From the NCBI GenBank assembly GCA_963719875.1, contig CAVRDJ010000004.1, positions 620,001-684,000 on the forward strand: a stretch of DNA of 64,000 nt. The letters run 5' to 3'. The notes beneath the pieces are model-generated. The model was not told where the DNA came from, searched no databases, and worked only from the letters and a program-made list of their open reading frames with translations. Made by a program: the position numbers and the translations under genes. Positions 61,284 to 64,000 of the stretch are shown here, in pieces (positions within the stretch are counted from its first letter, which is position 1; the number at the start of each line of letters is the position of its first letter). The DNA comes from Palsa-360 sp963719875. Lineage in GTDB: Bacteria; Acidobacteriota; Terriglobia; Acidiferrales; UBA7541.

Positions 61284-62340
61284 TCCCGGCGCCCCGTACA
61301 AAAAGATTCTTCGGCGAATCTTTAAATCGCATCGCGGCGGTGAACACGGAATCCACGGTAATCCGCGTCATGCAACGATGATCGACCGGACACCGCCGCA
61401 GGAAACATGGACTGCAGGAAACGGGCTCTCGAATCAAAGTGAATTGTTCCGTCACGGGGGCAGTGCCCTCCGGATCTGTCGGCCCAAAAATTCCAATGAC
61501 CGGAAGGCCCACGGCGGCGGCCACATGCATGGCGCCGGAATCATTGCCAACAAATACCGAGCAACAGGCAAACAGCGCCGCCAGATCGCGCAGGGATGTC
61601 TCGCCAACCAGAAAAATGGCGCGCGACTTCATATGCGAGCGAATGCGAGCGGCGATTTCCTTTTCCCCCACCGTGCCAAAAAATATCACATCGGCGCCAC
61701 AATCCGAAATCAGGCGATCGGCAAGGAGCGCAAAACGCTCCGGCGGCCAGCACTTGGCCGCGCCGTAGGAAGCGCCGGGAGCGATCGCGCACCGCCATGC
61801 GTTTTGTCTTGCGCCCGCGCTCCGCAGGGCGGATTCCGCGGCTGTGCGCGCCGCATCGGAAAGGAGCAAGCGGATCGGAGGGGTTGCCGGCGAGGCTTCG
61901 ATCCAGCCCGCGCGATGCAGCAATTCCAAATAATATTGCGATTCGTGTTTGGAAATCTCACCCTCTTGCGGGACTCGGATCGCCTTCGTGAGGAGCGGAC
62001 CGCGCGCGTCTCGAGCATATCCGATGCGTTCGGGAATGCCCGCGCGCCATGCGAGCCACGCGGCTTCAAAAGCATTTTGCAGGAGCACGGCGATGTTGAA
62101 TTGTTCTTTACGTAACTCGGCGACGAGCTTTTCCCGGCCAAGCCATCCCCGGTGGCGTCCGAGAAAGTCGTACCGCAAAATTTGGTCCGCGAATGGCTGT
62201 CCTGAAAACAGATCGGCAACGACAGGCCGTGCCAATACGCAGATTTCATCCTCGGCGTGCGTCCGGCGAATCGTTTCCAATGCCGGGATCGCCATCACCG
62301 CATCGCCAACCCAATTTGGAGCGCGAACGAGAATTTTCAT
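61276..62340 (-). CDS. waaF: LPS heptosyltransferase II (WaaF)
   Basis: A 354-residue GT9 transferase for the second heptose of the inner core. The N-terminus MKILVRAPNWVGDAVMAIPA is the WaaF signature, followed by APGASYGAAKCWPPERFA and VGNDSGAMHVAAAVGLPVIG. The C-terminus has a cysteine cluster (CSPCFLRRCPVDHRCM) also seen in WaaF homologues. The start ATG at 62340 overlaps the lpxK stop (ATGA). The frame extends 17 codons upstream without conservation. Confidence 0.95.
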   Translation of the reverse strand: MKILVRAPNWVGDAVMAIPALETIRRTHAEDEICVLARPVVADLFSGQPFADQILRYDFLGRHRGWLGREKLVAELRKEQFNIAVLLQNAFEAAWLAWRAGIPERIGYARDARGPLLTKAIRVPQEGEISKHESQYYLELLHRAGWIEASPATPPIRLLLSDAARTAAESALRSAGARQNAWRCAIAPGASYGAAKCWPPERFALLADRLISDCGADVIFFGTVGEKEIAARIRSHMKSRAIFLVGETSLRDLAALFACCSVFVGNDSGAMHVAAAVGLPVIGIFGPTDPEGTAPVTEQFTLIREPVSCSPCFLRRCPVDHRCMTRITVDSVFTAAMRFKDSPKNLFVRGAGNV

Positions 62341-63365
62341 TGCGCCTCGCCCGCTTTCCCGCGCAGCCCCGCGTCCGTAACAGCGCTCCAAAAACTCTCC
62401 GGCAAATCAAAAGAAATCCGGCAACAATACGCCGGCAGCGCCGTGAACTGAGCGTTCCGGAGATTCCACACGTCTTTTTCAGTGCATAACAACGCGTCGG
62501 CGCCGCAAGTTGCCGCAACCTGCTCCAGTTCCGCCGCCTCTCGTGCGGTGTACACATGATGATCTGCGAAGCTGCGTTGCTGAACCACCTGGAGTCCCCA
62601 GTTGCGCGAATCCTCGAAAAAAGCGGCGGGGTTCCCAATTCCGCAAAACGCCAGGAATCGCGCCTTCTGCCAATCCTGCGGCGGCAAGGCTACGTCCAGC
62701 CTCGGAACGCGCAGAACGCTTTCGAGGCGCGTGGAAGCGTAGACGATGGGGCTGCTCGTGTGCCTGCGAATGATCGCTTCGATGGCGGGGGAAGGCGCCT
62801 GCACGCTTCGCGTGATGACTACAATGTGCGCGCGCCGCAACGCCGCGAGCGGCTCGCGCAAGCGGCCCGCGGGCAGCAGCATGCCGCCGCCAAATGGATC
62901 CGTGGCGTCTACCAGCACGACGTCGGCATCGCGCGACAGTTTCAAATGTTGAAATCCGTCATCCAGCACAAACCAATCGATTCCGTGCCTCGCCAGAACC
63001 ATGCCGCTTTTGAACCGGTCCGCCCCGACGCCAAGCTGAACTTTTCCTGCGAGCCGCTCACGCAGCAGCGCAACTTCGTCGCTTTGCGGAACACCATTTC
63101 TGCCGCCATCAGTGGTTCCTCGATACCCTCGCGTCAGAATCGCCGCGTGCTTCCCTTCCTCGGCGAGACGCTCCGCGATTGCCAACACCATCGGCGTCTT
63201 GCCGGTACCCCCCACGGTCAGATTTCCCACGCTGAGAACTGTCCCCGGCAATTTCCGCTTGCGGAAAATGCCTCGCCCGTAGCACCAGGCTTTCACGCGC
63301 GCAATCACGGAATACAGAGCTGACAGCGGCCACAGCAGGCGAAGCCATCCCGAAGACCGCTTCAC
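62337..63365 (-). CDS. lpxK: Tetraacyldisaccharide 4'-kinase LpxK
   Basis: LpxK phosphorylates the lipid A precursor at the 4' position at the inner membrane. The 342-residue protein has an N-terminal membrane-associated helix (LRLLWPLSALYSVIARV), Walker A VGNLTVGGTGKTP, ILTRGYRG, DEVALL, WFVLDDGFQH and the later FCGIGNPAAFF. The start is GTG at 63365, overlapping the kdtA stop (GTGA) with GGTGGAAG just upstream. The extra 47 upstream codons lie in kdtA and were rejected. The coupling to kdtA fits sequential lipid A and Kdo steps. Confidence 0.94.
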   Translation of the reverse strand: MKRSSGWLRLLWPLSALYSVIARVKAWCYGRGIFRKRKLPGTVLSVGNLTVGGTGKTPMVLAIAERLAEEGKHAAILTRGYRGTTDGGRNGVPQSDEVALLRERLAGKVQLGVGADRFKSGMVLARHGIDWFVLDDGFQHLKLSRDADVVLVDATDPFGGGMLLPAGRLREPLAALRRAHIVVITRSVQAPSPAIEAIIRRHTSSPIVYASTRLESVLRVPRLDVALPPQDWQKARFLAFCGIGNPAAFFEDSRNWGLQVVQQRSFADHHVYTAREAAELEQVAATCGADALLCTEKDVWNLRNAQFTALPAYCCRISFDLPESFWSAVTDAGLRGKAGEAQ

Positions 63366-64000
63366 CTTCCACCCCGATCTGAACCAATGACACGCTCGAT
63401 GTACTCCAGAACACGCTCCGTCGCGCCCCGATTTCGGTCTACCAAATTCCGCGCGCATGATCCCATGTGCGCCGCGCGATCCGGTTCCCGAAGCAAACCT
63501 CCCCACGCCGCACCCAGATCCTCCGAATTTTTCACCTGGATCGCGGCGCCTGCCGCGAGAAATTTCCCCGACATTTCGCGGAAATTTCCCATCGACGGGC
63601 CGTAGATTGGAACTTTGCTGAATGCGGCCGGCTCGAGGATATTGTGCCCGCCGCCGGGAACGAGCGAGCCTCCCACGAACACGGCGTCAGCGAGACGATA
63701 CAACCCGGCAAGCTCGCCGAGGCTGTCAAGCAAAATTACATTGACTGGATCAGAAAGCGCGGCGCTTCCGGCTCCGTTGAGTACGAGGTCGCTGCGACGC
63801 AGCAATTTTCGCCCCGATTCGGCGACGATTGCTGCGGCATTGTCGAATTGCTCCGGCTTCCTCGGCGCGAGAATCAAAAGGGCGCGTGGAAATTCGCGCT
63901 CGACCTCTGCAAATGCCCGCAGGACGGGAATTTCTTCATCGGCAAGCACGCTCCCGGCAACGAGCACCGGACCGCGATTACTCTTTGCCAATTCAGCCTC
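63362..64000 (-). CDS. kdtA: 3-deoxy-D-manno-octulosonic acid transferase, C-terminal part (cut by window edge)
   Basis: The last 212 codons of a Kdo transferase (WaaA), which adds Kdo to lipid A. The visible C-terminal GT-B domain has LVAGSVLADEEIPVLRAF, LILAPRKPEQFD, DSLGELAGLYRLADAVFVGG and GGHNILEPAAFSKVPIYGP, all typical. The frame stays open to the window edge, so the true start is outside. It is the first visible gene of the kdtA-lpxK-waaF-gmhB-waaC run and overlaps lpxK (GTGA). Confidence 0.95.
   Translation of the reverse strand, partial: EAELAKSNRGPVLVAGSVLADEEIPVLRAFAEVEREFPRALLILAPRKPEQFDNAAAIVAESGRKLLRRSDLVLNGAGSAALSDPVNVILLDSLGELAGLYRLADAVFVGGSLVPGGGHNILEPAAFSKVPIYGPSMGNFREMSGKFLAAGAAIQVKNSEDLGAAWGGLLREPDRAAHMGSCARNLVDRNRGATERVLEYIERVIGSDRGGR

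Overview
This window looks like part of a chromosome from an Acidobacteriota bacterium (Terriglobia-like). That is an inference from gene content, not a database match. The pointers are Ser/Thr kinases fused to PD40/TolB propellers, a MoxR-DUF58-DUF4350-DUF4129-RDD block, a glycine-zipper exported protein, a diderm toolkit (Mla transport, BamD, LpxK, KdtA, heptose core genes), high GC, and many short GTAG-headed hairpin repeats between genes. There are no rRNA genes, prophage, insertion sequences or CRISPR arrays. One tRNA gene (Leu-CAA) is present. Both window edges cut a gene: a kinase at the left and kdtA at the right.

Layout. 1-5 kb, minus strand: two paralogous kinases that share a conserved upstream block, and tsaD. 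5-10 kb: a B12-binding radical SAM enzyme, galU, an FmdB-type zinc ribbon and rsmI. 9.7-17.6 kb, minus strand: a tightly packed, partly overlapping run rfaE2-mfd-parvulin isomerase-YhaM-like nuclease-BlaI regulator-dus-PilZ. 18-22.6 kb: two tandem paralogous membrane proteins, a frameshifted geranylgeranyl-reductase-like gene with a hotdog thioesterase, an XRE regulator and a glycine-zipper exported protein. 22.9-30.3 kb: the MoxR/DUF58 membrane block with a SpoIIM-like protein and an RDD protein. 30.3-35.6 kb: a SUMF1-fold protein, a DapA-like aldolase with an MFS carrier, a secreted SnoaL/DUF4440-like protein, tRNA-Leu and an LplT-like carrier. 35.9-38.8 kb, minus strand: mlaE-mlaF-mlaD. 39-59 kb, plus strand: aroC, def, fmt, a GlcG-like protein, rsmB, a PASTA protein, rpe, bamD, a receiver-domain protein with long repeats, valS, birA, coaX, an unknown gene, an RlmD-type methyltransferase and comEC. 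59-64 kb, minus strand: kdtA-lpxK-waaF-gmhB-waaC and a lipid-methyltransferase-like gene, all overlapping by 4-8 bases.

How it fits together. Most of the window is housekeeping: translation (tsaD, def, fmt, rsmB, rsmI, dus, valS, RlmD), envelope building (LPS core and Kdo genes, rfaE2, Mla, BamD, parvulin, galU) and cofactors (birA, coaX). The def-fmt-rsmB-PASTA-rpe order resembles the Firmicutes prkC locus, but the PASTA protein here has no kinase domain.

No clear new defence or biosynthetic system is visible. The most unusual signals are non-coding. A family of GTAG-headed hairpins keeps its architecture while its stem sequence changes, and three copies supply the stop codon of the adjacent gene. 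A 53-base block upstream of the two kinases is conserved more strongly than their coding sequence. Other points of interest are an ABC ATPase with serine in place of the catalytic glutamate, a gene with two single-base frameshifts, and a receiver protein with near-identical 68-residue tandem repeats.
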